From: Pycnococcus provasolii
Taxonomy: Eukaryota; Chlorophyta; Pseudoscourfieldiophyceae; Pseudoscourfieldiales
Reading direction: 5' to 3'
Length of the DNA: 64,000 nt
Assembly (NCBI GenBank): GCA_049487715.1
Contig: CP150560.1
Span: 310,001-374,000, forward strand
The position numbers and the translations under genes were made by a program. Below the pieces are notes generated by a model that did no database searches, had not been told where the DNA came from, and saw nothing but the letters and a program-made list of their open reading frames with translations. Shown here piece by piece: positions 27,422 to 37,370 of the stretch. Each line of letters starts with the position of its first letter. Positions within the stretch are counted from its first letter, which is position 1.

Positions 27422-30031
27422 TCAGTTCTCGGTGAGCTTCTTCCAAGCAGTCTCCTCATCCGACGACGAGTCAGCAGCATCCTTCCCTGTTGCCATCAAC
27501 CTAGTATCGATAGGCGGATCACTGACATAACCACCGCTGCTCATGGACAGGTGGATCGCCTCACGGCCAAGCTTGTGCTTGCCAATCAGCCGTGCGCCAA
27601 TCATGCGTGGTGCGGCGCCAGCAGGCGTCATGCCAGGAATCTCAAAGTCGTCGAGGTTCATAACGCCAGACTTGCCCGATATACCAGGCGTTCCGTGAGG
27701 CGTGAACATACGCGCGAACGACGCGACGCGTGCCTCCTCATCTGCCAAGGCGTTGAGCTGCGGCTCAATGCTCTCCACCTGTGGCGCTCCAGTCGACCCC
27801 AACGCCTCGCCGCGCATCCCGTTGGGAGGCAGGCGACGCACACGCTTGCGACTTTGCGAAATGAGCGCCCCACCATCTCCACGCGCGCCGCCCGTGATCT
27901 GGTCATATGCCAACTTAGCCGCGGCGTGGGCACGCCCCTGCTCGAGCTTCACTGCCTTATCAGCTTGGCGTCGCCGAGCACTCGCGTATCCGGGTGGACC
28001 ACTCGCCTCGGATGCCGCGGCGTTCAGGGCAGAGTGTCCCGAAAGGTGCGCCACCTCGCCCTCAGGGGCTGCGCCGTCACGCATAGCCGCTAGCATGCCT
28101 GCAGACATCGGGCGCGTCGACGCCGTGGTCGTGGGCACCGCAGGGCGTGGAGTGGTGGATGCACGCTTGGGCTTCGGTGCTGCGGCAGCCGTCGTCGCGG
28201 ATGCCAACGCCGCCGTGGTCGGAGACTCACCCTTCGCTCGGTGCGGTGATTGCGACACCACTCCGTCCACGGTAGTGGAAACGAGGTAGCGTCCTTCCGG
28301 CCGAAGGAAACGTGCGATATACGCAACCTGGTTAGCATCGTAGCGTGCGGCAATTTGCTGCACAAACGCTTCGCCCGTTCCCGGCTCCGGTGGAGCGTCG
28401 AGGCTTGTCACGTCAACGACGACAGCATGGTTTGCACCCTCCATACCCGCGCACCACACCGCCACCGTCACGGGCATGAATGCCGGTCCACTTTGGAGGC
28501 CAGTTCCATCCGCCTGCGCCTGGCCACTGCATGCGCCATTTTTCGACTGAACCGCCGCGCTCGCCTGCAGAACCGCCTGCTGCGTAGCGATAGCAACGCG
28601 GTCCATGCCAGACGCCGACGCCGACGTTGAACCAGACAGCGCCACAGTTGCGGTGATCGAAACAAAAATGGCCTCGTCAACGCCCGCCTGAAGCACGGAG
28701 GCGGCTGCACCTCCCGCGCGAGCGGCGTAAGCGAGGCTGGCGAGCACCATGGGCGCAGAATCGGGCGTGCATCGCACGTACACGGACGCTCTTGCGGCAT
28801 CCGAACCAGCGTTGTCGTCGAAGTCCAGCACTCCGCTCGCGGCAAGTCCAGCGGCATGTACAGCCACCTCCTGCGCGAGACGCACAGAACCACGTAGCGC
28901 AAACGCTCGCACCTCCAGAGCCACGTCGTCCATGCTCTGCACGTCCACGCCCCAGTTTCCCGGCGAGAGCTGTAGAGCAGGAAGCTTACCTGCCGAGTTG
29001 GCCGCGGCTGCCAGCGCTGCAGCACCCGCGCGTCGTCGTTCTTGCGTCGTCGCCGTGCCGCGCGAGCCCCACGCCTTGTCCGTCGCCTCGAGTAGGCTGC
29101 TCTTCACGTCGGCTGCGGCTTGCGATCCAAGCGGGGGCACCGCGCCCTTCGCGCGGTGCACGACGACGTCGAGCTTCGCTTCTTTCGCGTGCTCTTCACC
29201 AGGAAGTCCGCACGGCAAGCGCAGTCGAAGGTGCCAGCGCTGCACGGGTCGTTCGTCGTCGAAGTCGTCGTCGTTCGAGAGAACAGCGAGGAACCTCGTT
29301 TGGAGTACGTCGCCTCCGCTGAGCGCGATCGGCTTACTCTTGCTTGGCGTTGTGGCACTTCCACAGCTCGGTGCATCTTCTTGCACGACCACGGCACCCA
29401 TGCTCGGCGCGTCTTCAATGACAGGTCGACACTTCTCCGCGTGTGACAGAGGCAGGACATCCGTTCCTAAGAGGAACGCGACACGCCAGTCTTGAGCACT
29501 TTCCTGTATTGCGACGTGGTGCGGAGTCTTTTTGGCGTCGAGAAGGCGCAGTTCGCAGTTTTCAGGATGTGTCGCAAAGTTGTCCGTTGAGTCGAAGAAA
29601 CCCGCCGATAAGATTTTCACGTGGAAGAGCGTCTCAAGGAGAAGAACTGCCGTGAAGGTTCCGAGCAGTAGGCTGAGGAGAACGAGGAGAACCGGCGACC
29701 TTAACCAACCTTGAGCGAGGGCGTGCGTTGCCTTAACCTGACGGCCGCGTAGTAAGACGCCTGACGCAGAGTGGCTAGACGGAGAGTGGCTGCGGCCGCC
29801 AATATTAACTGCGCTGCTGCTACTGCTGTGGTGCGTGGCGCGGTGGCGCGCCTCCATTGACAAGTGCGCTTGCTGCTCGAGAGTGAAGTCAAGTGGGATC
29901 GGGCAGGCAGTCGCGGGACTTGTGTGCTTGACAAAAGAATTTGACAAAAGCGCGGCCGAATGCAGGCGGGCCTCTGCATTACCCATGCAATACCACTCAG
30001 ACGGGGATCCCTCGGAGAACGAACTCATCAC
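27422..30031 (-). CDS. Large single-pass membrane protein of unknown function
   Basis: 869 residues. A Ser/His-rich N-terminal region of about 110 residues is followed by one transmembrane helix (about 112-134, SPVLLVLLSLLLGTFTAVLL). Then comes a long Ala-rich soluble region: beta-like segments such as WHLRLRLPCGLPGEEHAKEA, VYVRCTPDSAPMVLASLAYA and HAVVVDVTSLD, then a disordered Ala/Thr/Pro/Arg-rich tail. Paired Cys residues fit a luminal or extracellular middle. I recognise no family. An internal Met (MEARHRATHH, ~60) is an alternative start. High Ala content and GC-rich codon use match neighbouring genes. Confidence 0.6.
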   Translation of the reverse strand: MMSSFSEGSPSEWYCMGNAEARLHSAALLSNSFVKHTSPATACPIPLDFTLEQQAHLSMEARHRATHHSSSSSAVNIGGRSHSPSSHSASGVLLRGRQVKATHALAQGWLRSPVLLVLLSLLLGTFTAVLLLETLFHVKILSAGFFDSTDNFATHPENCELRLLDAKKTPHHVAIQESAQDWRVAFLLGTDVLPLSHAEKCRPVIEDAPSMGAVVVQEDAPSCGSATTPSKSKPIALSGGDVLQTRFLAVLSNDDDFDDERPVQRWHLRLRLPCGLPGEEHAKEAKLDVVVHRAKGAVPPLGSQAAADVKSSLLEATDKAWGSRGTATTQERRRAGAAALAAAANSAGKLPALQLSPGNWGVDVQSMDDVALEVRAFALRGSVRLAQEVAVHAAGLAASGVLDFDDNAGSDAARASVYVRCTPDSAPMVLASLAYAARAGGAAASVLQAGVDEAIFVSITATVALSGSTSASASGMDRVAIATQQAVLQASAAVQSKNGACSGQAQADGTGLQSGPAFMPVTVAVWCAGMEGANHAVVVDVTSLDAPPEPGTGEAFVQQIAARYDANQVAYIARFLRPEGRYLVSTTVDGVVSQSPHRAKGESPTTAALASATTAAAAPKPKRASTTPRPAVPTTTASTRPMSAGMLAAMRDGAAPEGEVAHLSGHSALNAAASEASGPPGYASARRRQADKAVKLEQGRAHAAAKLAYDQITGGARGDGGALISQSRKRVRRLPPNGMRGEALGSTGAPQVESIEPQLNALADEEARVASFARMFTPHGTPGISGKSGVMNLDDFEIPGMTPAGAAPRMIGARLIGKHKLGREAIHLSMSSGGYVSDPPIDTRLMATGKDAADSSSDEETAWKKLTEN

Positions 30032-30502
30032 GACCTAATTCTACTAATTCCTACTACGCGGTGCCCTGCGCTCTTGCTGCGCTCTTCAAACAATCATGGC
30101 GTCGTCCTCCAAGTAAGCGAGCTGAGAGTGTTTTGATCAACACAGTTGTAACAAACGTCACGCGATGTATACCTTCCTTGCATGGCATGCTGTAAGGTTG
30201 TGGAAGGAAGTAGCCAGGGTCCTCATGAAGACATGAATAGCTACGTCGTTAAGTAAGTGGCTGGAGAGTCAGTGAGCTGGGATGATACAATCTCCGTCCG
30301 CGCAACAACAGAGGCGGGAGGCCGGAGGCTGCAAATCCCGCTCTGGGCGAAACTGCTTTGCACGCTAGACGTTCTCGGAAGAGGTTTGTACTTCGACGAC
30401 GTCGCGGCGCGAGCCGACATAGTTGTAACATGGTGGCGGACTCGCCACCATGTCCACCGCGATCACCACAGCCACAGAAACACTTGCCACAACGTCGCTC
30501 GC
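30032..30502. other. Intergenic beside a retroelement fragment
   Basis: No gene supported. Short minus-strand frames continue past the gag-like ORF without recognisable domains, probably decayed element sequence. Confidence 0.4.
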
Positions 30503-31204
30503 TTAGATGACCAGTTCTGCTATTCCGCCACGGAAACCAATCGCAAAACCCTTCAGACGCGCATCGATAATTTCTATCAAAATGAACTGCCATTTCGCAA
30601 AACAATTACGCACTGGAGCTGTGTTCGGGGTAGGCGCGTAGCACATCGGAGTGTCGTGAGTATGTGGAGCTGGGCAGTTTGCGTTTTGGCAGCGTCGTTG
30701 GTGTCGCTGCGGGTCAAAACGTTCGGTGTTGCGGCCTCCTCGGCCGCCCATGCGGCCGCCGCTACGGCCACCGCCGCGCCCTTGCACGAGTAGTGCAAGG
30801 CGGCGTCTGCGGTTTTCTGGATTTGCGCGTATGATACGATCGTGTAAGGACGCGCGTTCGTTGGTGCGACGGATGATGTCGGCCATGATGATCGCGTTGT
30901 CGTCGTCAGGGTCCAAATCAGTAACTAGTTCAAGGGCGATGCGCTGGTGCCGCTCGTGGACGTTGGCAGCGAACAGCTCAGCGTATTTGTAATTTGTCAT
31001 TTCACCGCCGCGATTCTTGAATTCGCGTACTGCACCGCGAAAGCGTAGTCCGAAGTCCGCGACAGTTTCGTCATGCTTTTGTTTAGTCTTGGTCTTGAGC
31101 TGGTCTTCTGCGTGAGATCGTGCTGAGGGCAGCGTGATGTCGATTTCGCGCTTTAGAGCTGTCCAAAGCTGCATTCCGTCGTCTGCCGCCGCATCCATGG
31201 GCAC
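30503..31204 (-). mobile_element. Retrotransposon gag-like fragment
   Basis: A 233-residue frame. The capsid-like helical part (RSHAEDQLKTKTKQKHDETV, GLRFRGAVREFKNRGGEMTN, YAELFAANVHERHQRIALEL) resembles the retrotransposon gag domain. It is followed by an Arg/Gly-rich basic segment and a Cys/His cluster CQNANCPAPHTHDTPMC that could be a variant zinc knuckle. No protease or reverse transcriptase follows in frame, so this is a fragment. Host-type retroelement, not a virus. Confidence 0.5.
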
Positions 31205-31680
31205 TTATCCCGTCAGGACGATTAGGAGTTGAAATCTCTCCTCTCCGTTGGCAGTCCTGGATGTTTCACGTTTGGTTTTCTTTGGTTTGGATTTTTTGGT
31301 TTATCGCAGATTGCATCCTCCCCATGCCGGGGTGGTGTGTGACGTCACGGCCTTGGTGGCCGCTGGCGGCACGGCGGAGGTTGCAAACCCCGCGGTCGGG
31401 TCTTGCATGGATGCAAACCCCTGGCCAGCCTTGCATGGATGCATGGCCGGATCAGGGGATGGATCAGGGGATGAGGTTAGATTCGGTACGGTCTCTCTAG
31501 ACCTATTTGGCGGCCTTCCATGCCGTGCTTTGCCCCCCGGGGAGGGCGACCTTAAGGCTCGGGTCTCTCTGGTGTGTGACCCCCCCCTAGTAACGATTCA
31601 TTAATTACATCAACTGGTGTTACATAGTACTCGTGTAACTGGAACTTAACCGTTATCCTCACAAAGAGCGTTTAGACGGT
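31205..31680. other. Spacer between retroelement fragments
   Basis: Contains a near-tandem CCTTGCATGGATGCA duplication (about 31400-31445) and GATCAGGGGATG repeats (31450-31475). No gene supported. Confidence 0.4.
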
Positions 31681-32067
31681 ATGCCGGCTATCGCATTGCA
31701 CGTCGCGTTCCTCTCGTTGCATGCTGCTGGCGTTCGTTTAGCTCAGCTGCCAGTCGTCGTCTACACGGACTCGTCGACGGCTCTTGCAGCGTCTTCTCGA
31801 GGCGCCAGCGCTGTCGTCCACCTCAACACGCTCGCGTTTGCCTACCGCGCCACCTTGGCGTCGCTGGGCATCGCGTTCGCGTACCACGAGTACGTCCCGT
31901 CGGCGCTCAATCCGTCGGATCCGCTCTCGCGCCTTGAGGGTGGCCTGTCGGCTTCACGTTTGGCTTCCCTCACCAGCGCAGACCTTCTGCGCTGGTGCGC
32001 GGTCGCGGGCTACTGCCCGACGGTCCTCGCTGCAGTTTTTCCTCCCTTACCGGAGTTTCTTCTGTAG
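31681..32067 (+). mobile_element. Retroelement RNase H-like fragment
   Basis: 128 residues: VVVYTDSSTALAASSRGASA and, later, HEYVPSALNPSDPLSRLEGG. The 'YTDSS' acidic motif and the 'VPSxxNPxDxLSR' end are typical of the RNase H region after reverse transcriptase in Ty3- or DIRS-type elements. The catalytic domain upstream is absent, so it is truncated. It points opposite to the gag-like fragment, so the two are not one intact element. Confidence 0.55.
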
Positions 32068-32612
32068 CGCTGTCGACCGTTCCTTGCGCGTTTTAATTCC
32101 CTTCCTAACCCACTAACAAGCTACCTTTTTCTCTGCCTCTTGGCATGATAGGTGGTGGGCGCCTCGTGCTACGTCCTGTCTTAGGATGGGATGGAAAAAC
32201 GAGCGCGTCCGCTGCCTCCCAACCTTATATCACATGTGATTTAAGTTCCCGCATAATCTACCAGGAGCCTAGGAGGGGTCTTACAACTTAGACAACCAGG
32301 GGCCGCGTCCCCTTATCCCTCTGGGATCCTGAGTCCTCAACAATGGTTCCCCACAAGGCATATAAGGTATAATCTCGACACCGGGCCCGGGCCCAGGGGG
32401 AGGATTTGAGGAGGGGGCGAAATCTCCGGCAGTCCGGGGCGAACTCTCCCCGGGGACCACGAACCTGAGATCCGCCATTCGGAATCATCGCGCACGCCGA
32501 TCGCACGCACCCGCACCCGCTGTCGTCGTCGCCGTCGTCGCTGCATCTATCTATCGATCTATCGTAGTCACATCATCGTCGTTTGTCGTCGTGAGTTCAC
32601 GCCCTTTGTTGC
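32068..32612. other. Intergenic with GC-rich patch
   Basis: Includes GGGCCCGGGCCCAGGGGGAG near 32382 and a short ATCTATCTATCGATCTATC stretch near 32550, the presumed promoter side of CMC4. No gene supported. Confidence 0.4.
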
Positions 32613-32921
32613 ATGCCCTTGCCAGCGGGTCCTTTCGTGTACCAGTCGAAGAAATCTAAAAGTAGCAGTGCCTCTAATACCTCTAGTGGCACTAGTGATA
32701 TCGGCATTTGCGAGTTGAAGTGCCGATCGTTAGCGTGCGACATTCAGAAGTGCCTTTCTCGTCTTCCGCCACCTGATCCACGCACTGGTTTTGTACGCGT
32801 CTCTCTCTGCGATCCGTTCGTTGACAAATATAACGCCTGCTGCGAATACTGGAAGAAACAGGAAGAGAAGCAGGAAAACGATAAACAACAGAGGGAAAAC
32901 TCGAGCTCGTCAACGAAGTGA
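32613..32921 (+). CDS. CMC4: CMC4-like twin-CX9C mitochondrial protein
   Basis: 102 residues. Cys spacing CRSLACDIQKC (C-x4-C-x3-C) followed by CDPFVDKYNACC (C-x9-CC) is exactly that of CMC4/p8-MTCP1. In human CMC4 the same positions read CQKQACEIQKC and a CX9CC motif. These are small, disulfide-bonded proteins of the mitochondrial intermembrane space imported through the MIA40 pathway. The Ser-rich N-terminal extension and Lys/Glu/Gln tail are not conserved. An insertion of about 10 residues lies between the two helices. Confidence 0.75.
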   Translation: MPLPAGPFVYQSKKSKSSSASNTSSGTSDIGICELKCRSLACDIQKCLSRLPPPDPRTGFVRVSLCDPFVDKYNACCEYWKKQEEKQENDKQQRENSSSSTK

Positions 32922-33032
32922 AATTGAATGCCTGCTATTGGTCACAATTTGCCTGCCACGCGTCACACTGCTGCGCCGGCGTCATTACAGCGTCATTATT
33001 ACAAGATTTCGCGAAGGAACATAAACACATTC

Positions 33033-33470
33033 ATGAACAAAGCAAGCAAGACCGGCTGGGCAAGCCCAAACTGGAACTGGGGGTACGCTGTCGGAGACGC
33101 ACACGACCTCGCCATGACGACAAGAAGTAAGCTGCGAACCGAAAATGCACGAAAAACGTTTCTAGCAAACCTCGCTGCGGGGTCTGTCGACCTCGAGGAG
33201 GTGAAGATGGTGTTCGCGCTCACCGTCCAGCTTGCAAACCACAGACGGCAAGCTGGACCCTTGAATGACGTGCTCATGCGAATGGCTGCCGTATCATACG
33301 AGGGAGAGGGTGGACCAACGCTCTTGGCTTCGGATATCTACGCCGCTATCTCGACTATGCCGAACGACGACGCGCGCCAAGAATTCGCTGCAACTGCACA
33401 AGTGAAAGACGCAGAGCTTGCTATTGGAATCGCGCTTGTCACCATCAACTTTGTTGAAGCTGGGCTGTAA
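33033..33470 (+). CDS. Small conserved-looking protein of unknown function
   Basis: 145 residues from MNKASKTGWASPNWNWGYAV; the frame is open from an ATG at 32928. It begins with an aromatic motif GWASPNWNWGYAVGDAHDLA followed by a helical region (MTTRSKLRTENARKTFLANL) and ends FVEAGL. No signal peptide or membrane helix. The compact, non-repetitive composition supports a real gene, but I do not recognise the family. It lies 111 bp after CMC4 and converges with the acyl-CoA synthetase gene. Confidence 0.6.
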   Translation: MNKASKTGWASPNWNWGYAVGDAHDLAMTTRSKLRTENARKTFLANLAAGSVDLEEVKMVFALTVQLANHRRQAGPLNDVLMRMAAVSYEGEGGPTLLASDIYAAISTMPNDDARQEFAATAQVKDAELAIGIALVTINFVEAGL

Positions 33471-33573
33471 AACACCAACAATACAATATGACGAAATGTT
33501 TTTTGAGAAAAAATTACCAATAAAAAGAGGAAAATTCAATCAACCACCAGATGCCAGCCCAGATGCTTCGACC

Positions 33574-35742
33574 TTACTTATATTTGGCGTCAACCAGATC
33601 CTGCACGCTCGCGAGAATTTGAGGACGCTTCTTCTTCTGCGCAGCAGTCAGAAGGTCGTTCTCCACCGTCCACGGGTGCGGACTCAGCACGATCACGCTC
33701 GGCGTCTCAGTTTTGGAAAGGCCGCGCTTCTTCGCCGCGTCCTTCACAATCACACCGAATGCCTCGGCGTACTTCGCGTCCTTGCAGAGTGCCTCCTCCT
33801 CCGCTTCGGTATTCGCGCCATTCGCGACCATGTGATCCTTGCTCGGAACGATCACCGCGCACAGCGTCGTCATCGTGCCCTTCCCAACGCACAGAACCTG
33901 GTCGATCGCCGCGGCACCCTGCAGCACGCCCTCAACCTTGGACAGCGCGACGTACTCGCCATGGCGAAGCTTGACCAGATCCTTCTTACGATCAACGATC
34001 GCCAATCGTTTCTGCACATTGTCCACCGCGCCGATGTCACCAGTTTTAAACCACCTCGTCCCGTTGGCGTCCGTGTAAAAGTCGTTGCTGTTCTTTCCTT
34101 TGAGCTCCTCGATGTTCTTCGCCTCCATGTCATTTCGAGGGGGCGTGGACGGGATGAAGTATCCCATTGTCACCGAGGGTCCGCCGATGTGCACCTCACC
34201 ACGCATCGCGTTGATGCTCGGATCGTCCTTGTCCTTCTTTTTGTAGCCGCCCTCCTCCCAGTCCTCGAGCTTGTACATGCAGCACGCCATCGGCCCTCCG
34301 ACGGTTCCCGGCGTGACATCGCCAGCCGACACGCCGCAGCCGCCGCAGCATGTTTCCGTGAGCGCGTATCCTTGCACGATGGGTAAGTTGAAGCAGCACT
34401 CGACGAAAGCCTGCGTGTCCGGATCGAGAGGTGCAGATCCGCTCGCAATCCACTGCACACGACCTCCAAGCAGTGCCTGCATCTTGCTGAAGACGAGCTT
34501 GTTCCAGAATGGCGGACTGCCGACGAAGCCACGCTTGATGTTTTTCGTGCGTCGCTTGATCGCGGTGTTGTAGGCGAGCTTGAAGAGCAGCTGTTTGGTC
34601 TTGGATGACTTGGTGATCTTCGACGTGACCGCTGATCGGATCTTGTCCAGAACCGCCGGCGCGCACACGAGCACCGTCGGCCTCGCCTCGCGCGCATCGC
34701 CGATGCAGTTTTTAATTTTCGGCGCGGAGTCGGTGAGCGTTCCCGGCGATCCATACGCGAGCGCCGCGCCGAGGCAGAGCATGACATGCTCGAGTGCGAG
34801 CTCCATGATGTGAGCGAGAGGGAGGTAGGCTAGGTAGACGATCTCCGAGTCCGACGTCAGCTTGCCGCTCATGGCAGTTTCCGTGAGTCCAGCGACGCCC
34901 GCAAGGATGTTCGCGTGGCTGATGAGCACACCCTTCGGCGCGCCCGTGGTTCCAGACGTGTACATGATGACGGCAATGTCGCTCGGCTTTGCCGGCGTTG
35001 TGCTGACGTTCTTGCCCATGCCCGCCTTGATGACTTCCGCCGTCGAAAGCACGGTGAGTCCCTTCGCCTTGGCATCCGCGAGAAGATTCGCCTGAACGTT
35101 TCCGATGGTGACGACGTACTTGAGCTGCTTGCACTCCTCCGAGACTGTGAGCAGAGTTTTGAGGAGCTTGGAGTCGGCGACGCACACCTTGGAGTCTGTC
35201 TGGTTGATGGCGAAGCTGGCGCCTTCCGCGCCTAGTGTCGCGTACACGGTGGCGACTTGGAGGTTCGCCGCCATGCATCCGTGCAGGGCAAGCATCCACT
35301 CCGCCTTTGTCTCGGCGTACACGGTGACGATGTCCCTCGCGACGACACCCGTCAGCGAGCAGAGTCCCGACGCGAACGCCTTGGCTGATGACTCAAACTC
35401 CGCGTACGTGATGTACGTGTATGCGCCAAGCGTAAGCTTTTCGAATCCCTTCTCATCCGATCCAGCTTCGATCAGCTCACGCGTTCCAAGGCACGGACGC
35501 GTGTGGAATCGGCGTGCGACTTCCGCGCGAAGATCGTTCACGGTTTCACATGCTTCGTATCCACGCGGCTTCGCGACGACTGACCCTGAGGTTGGGGCGA
35601 AAATGTCACCTGGTAGGGAGGAGGCGGCGAGGTATTCGCCGTCGTACGTGCCGAAGGGCGTGGCTGGCGGGACGAGCTTGCCGTAGAGCGCGCAGCCGCT
35701 GATCACCGCGCCGACGCCGAGTGCCGCGGTGGAGGCAGCCAT
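33574..35742 (-). CDS. LACS: Long-chain acyl-CoA synthetase
   Basis: ATP-dependent activation of fatty acids to acyl-CoA. 722 residues, the usual eukaryotic LACS size. N-terminal hydrophobic segment (ALGVGAVISGCALYGKLVPP) may anchor it. The AMP-binding P-loop is IMYTSGTTGAPKGVLISHAN (~255-274), then LPLAHIMEL. The adenylation motif is QGYALTETCCGG. WFKTGDIGAVD and DRKKDLVKLRHGEYVALSKV form the hinge and the LACS-typical 'KLxxGEYVxLxKxE' motif. The C-terminal Lys region (GLSKTETPSVIVLSPHPWTV) is conserved with plant LACS. The subcellular site cannot be decided; there is no clear peroxisomal tail (ends DAKYK). Confidence 0.93.
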   Translation of the reverse strand: MAASTAALGVGAVISGCALYGKLVPPATPFGTYDGEYLAASSLPGDIFAPTSGSVVAKPRGYEACETVNDLRAEVARRFHTRPCLGTRELIEAGSDEKGFEKLTLGAYTYITYAEFESSAKAFASGLCSLTGVVARDIVTVYAETKAEWMLALHGCMAANLQVATVYATLGAEGASFAINQTDSKVCVADSKLLKTLLTVSEECKQLKYVVTIGNVQANLLADAKAKGLTVLSTAEVIKAGMGKNVSTTPAKPSDIAVIMYTSGTTGAPKGVLISHANILAGVAGLTETAMSGKLTSDSEIVYLAYLPLAHIMELALEHVMLCLGAALAYGSPGTLTDSAPKIKNCIGDAREARPTVLVCAPAVLDKIRSAVTSKITKSSKTKQLLFKLAYNTAIKRRTKNIKRGFVGSPPFWNKLVFSKMQALLGGRVQWIASGSAPLDPDTQAFVECCFNLPIVQGYALTETCCGGCGVSAGDVTPGTVGGPMACCMYKLEDWEEGGYKKKDKDDPSINAMRGEVHIGGPSVTMGYFIPSTPPRNDMEAKNIEELKGKNSNDFYTDANGTRWFKTGDIGAVDNVQKRLAIVDRKKDLVKLRHGEYVALSKVEGVLQGAAAIDQVLCVGKGTMTTLCAVIVPSKDHMVANGANTEAEEEALCKDAKYAEAFGVIVKDAAKKRGLSKTETPSVIVLSPHPWTVENDLLTAAQKKKRPQILASVQDLVDAKYK

Positions 35743-37370
35743 CAGAGCAGAATCACTGAAAGTGATGGGGAAGCCTTCAGGTTCGGGATAGGGGCTCCTC
35801 CGGATCTTTTGCTTCCCTCAGGTGAAGGAGCCGGCCAGGGTGGGGATACCGGATTCCTCACAAGCAAGGGGGATACCTCGCTGAATGAACTCTCGTTCAG
35901 AACTCGGTCCTCGCTCGCGACGAGGGGCCCGCCCTCTCTGTCTCGAGGGGGCCCCTTGTTTGAAACCACACGGTACTTGAGCTTGGAGGCTAACGGTGTG
36001 TGTACTTAAGACGTTACTATAAGTTCGTAACCTAATATCCACTTTAGTGTAACACCAACTTAAGGTCGTTACACAATTACAAGTAGAATGAACTCCTAGT
36101 GAGTTCGGCTGGCCACGTTCAGCTCCTCGCACCGTTGGGCTTGGTGAGCGAGGGCGTTGTAGTTCTCGCAGGTTCTGTGTTGGGGACTTGATGAATTAGG
36201 GTTTATAGGTTTAGGGTTATTGTCTAGGGTTAGATCTAGGGTTAGTCCACCCAAGGGCCTCGCCCAATGAGCACTTGTACGGCCAAACACCACCTGGTAT
36301 GACACGACCATTGGGACGACTTACAAATGACCGGTCCGTTTATCATTTCAGACAGTAGCTAATATGGTTAGGAAGCCGGCGCAAAGCAAGGGTTGTTTGC
36401 CTTCAGGCTGGTACGCGAAAGCCTTTTCCAGTCAGGCGCAGGTCACACCGTTCCCTTCCCAATCACAAGTCAAGGCCTCAAGGGGGGGACGTAGGGGACG
36501 TGATGAACTGAGCCTCAGATGCGTGGCCATGCGAGTGGTGCAGGCGATGGCTCAAGGAGTCAAGGGGGGGAAAGACGGCCTTGCTTTGCAGAATCGGACG
36601 TGTACAGTACGAAGTACCTGTTTCTGCGTTATCCTACCCTATGAGGTTGTTTGCCTTGCCTTTGCGCTTTTGCCACAAACCTTAACTCATCTTGGAAAGC
36701 CAGCCCTTTAAGGTGAACTCCGCTCAGCTCCGCTCCATTGGGAAGATTGAGATTAGGTGCCTCCTTGTCCTTGCTGCTTTTGTGATATTTTTTATAGAGA
36801 TGCTCGCGACATCTGACTGTACCCTGTCGAGAAGGGATACACCAAGGGCATCTTAACGTAATATTACGTTAATATGCCGTTGATAATACAGTACGCGACA
36901 TGATTTTATTTTCCAGAGTCCAGACTCCTCGGGCATCGGGTCCTTTGTACTGTTTCTTCATCGTTGTCGAGGGAGTGACGTCGACACTGCTCGATTCTGT
37001 AATGATTGCACGAGCATGATTAGATACAACTCGGTGGCAACTAATTGGATCCACAACTTAACTTGGATCCACAAGAACCAGCCTCCTAGCTAGGGTAGGA
37101 GGTTGTTGGCAAGCAAGCAAGAAACAGGCTCCTGACTCCTCCTCCGCGTACTGGCGTGTTCGCGTTTCAAAGCCTCGGCCAGTCGGCCAGGCCCAAGGTG
37201 GGGAAAGGCCTCTCCCCTCCGGCCTCCGGCCGCGAGTGAAAGGCCTCAGCTTGCTTGCCAAGCTCACCCTAAGCTCCCCCTTAACCTGCCATTTCATTCT
37301 CCATCTCCATTCCCCACAGGGTCCGCTCACCTGCCGTGTGAGTGAACTGTGAAGGTTCAGGAACTACCAT
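35743..37370. other. 1.6-kb intergenic region without a supported gene
   Basis: Between divergent LACS (-) and the first EF-hand surface-protein gene (+). It contains degenerate TTAGGG-type units (36195-36245). Short frames lack protein-like features. It could hold regulatory DNA or decayed elements. Confidence 0.5.
36195..36245. repeat. Degenerate interstitial TTTAGGG/TTAGGG sequence
   Basis: Five GGGTT-containing units, including TTAGGGTTT, TTTAGGGTTA and CTAGGGTTAG, in opposite orientation to the arrays at 19787 and 60134. Confidence 0.7.

Noticed and set aside
30503-32067. Integrated virus or retrovirus
   Set aside because: Only gag-like and RNase H-like fragments on opposite strands; no envelope, polymerase or LTR pair seen.
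36364-36711. 115-codon frame in the 1.6-kb spacer
   Set aside because: No domain, compositionally like random sequence, and no recognisable start or end context.
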